DNA from: G963674665 sp964609625
Lineage (GTDB): Bacteria > Desulfobacterota > Desulfovibrionia > Desulfovibrionales > Desulfovibrionaceae
Direction of reading: 5' to 3'
Assembly: GCA_964609625.1 (NCBI GenBank)
Contig: CAZSRS010000095.1
Location: forward strand, 1-5,705
Length of the DNA: 5,705 bases
A program made the translations under genes and the position numbers. The notes beneath the pieces were generated by a model, which was not told where the DNA came from, ran no database searches, and saw only the letters and a program-made list of their open reading frames with translations. The first letter of the stretch is position 1. Every line of letters begins with the position of its first letter. Of the stretch, positions 5,368 through 5,705 are shown one piece after another.

Positions 5368-5705
5368 TCACCGCTCAAACCCATGCCCTGAATCACGCCC
5401 CCTGTCCTTGCTCTGTTCACGGGCCGCGTCCTGCTTCAAAGTCTTTTGCGCCCGCTCGAACACCTCTCCTCGATTTTTCGGCCCCGCCTTGGCAATCGCT
5501 TCAAGATGCGGTTTGAGCGCCGCCTCCCTCCTCTCATAGCTCCAGAGCATGGGGTTCGTTTTAGTGATCTCGCACAAAGCAGCTTTGTAGGGCTCCAGTT
5601 CCATTGTCTTCGATCGCTCCAAAGCCGCCTGCCGTTCACGCTCTTTCGCTTTGGCTACCTCCTCTGCCCGAACCGGTTTTTCTCGCTCCCAAAGGAGAGC
5701 CTTGG
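5368..5705 (-). CDS. C-terminal part of a probable mobilization protein (relaxase-like)
   Basis: This reading frame is open from the window edge to a TGA at 5368-5370, giving 112 visible residues of a longer protein whose start lies outside. The visible part is strongly charged and helical: a run of E, R, K, A and Q residues (RAEEVAKAKERERQAALER) suggests a coiled coil. It is followed by a more globular piece (YKAALCEITKTNPMLWSYERR) and a basic, polar tail ending RDRGRDSGHGFER if arginines and aspartates are read approximately; the last residues are SGHGFER. Such tails are common at the end of MobA/MobL-type plasmid relaxases, and the plasmid context fits. No catalytic motif is visible, so the family is a guess from composition and neighbourhood. 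It is convergent with the cargo operon. A TTG at 5622 is an internal codon, not the start. Confidence 0.65.
   Translation of the reverse strand, partial: KALLWEREKPVRAEEVAKAKERERQAALERSKTMELEPYKAALCEITKTNPMLWSYERREAALKPHLEAIAKAGPKNRGEVFERAQKTLKQDAAREQSKDRGRDSGHGFER

Overview
The window looks like part of a plasmid from a Gram-negative bacterium, probably a Pseudomonadota member. It carries a TrfA-type replication initiator next to tandem 22-bp repeats that resemble replication iterons. It also has a small helix-turn-helix/coiled-coil plasmid protein, a DinJ/YafQ-type toxin-antitoxin pair, a three-gene cargo operon, and the C-terminal end of what is probably a mobilization protein. I see no rRNA, tRNA, CRISPR array or transposase. 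The host species cannot be named from this sequence alone.

Layout: positions 1-81 hold three full 22-bp direct repeats and one partial copy, abutting the end of trfA (82-912, minus). Upstream of trfA on the same strand is the helix-turn-helix gene (987-1391, minus). The two probably form one replication/control operon, driven by a promoter near 1438-1466. A divergent promoter with an overlapping 17-bp palindrome (1630-1646) drives the dinJ-yafQ module (1663-2245, plus). A 438-bp AT-rich stretch without a gene (2246-2683) contains a long hairpin, nested palindromes and a likely promoter.

The cargo operon (2684-5217, plus) is the most interesting part. It encodes an RNase J-like beta-CASP metallo-beta-lactamase-fold nuclease, a protein with a PD-(D/E)XK nuclease signature, and a 99-residue protein with two DnaJ-type CxxCxGxG zinc motifs. 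Gaps of 16 and 7 bp imply co-transcription and perhaps translational coupling. I do not recognise this trio as a named system. Two putative nucleases plus a zinc-binding partner, carried as plasmid cargo beside a toxin-antitoxin pair, suggest a nucleic-acid-targeting function. Anti-phage or anti-plasmid defence is one possibility, but this is inference.

Downstream, 5218-5367 contains a 9-bp hairpin and a long inverted repeat between the cargo operon and the convergent mobilization-like gene (5368-5705, minus), which runs off the window. Replication, stability and mobilization genes thus form the backbone, and 2246-5367 reads as an inserted accessory segment.
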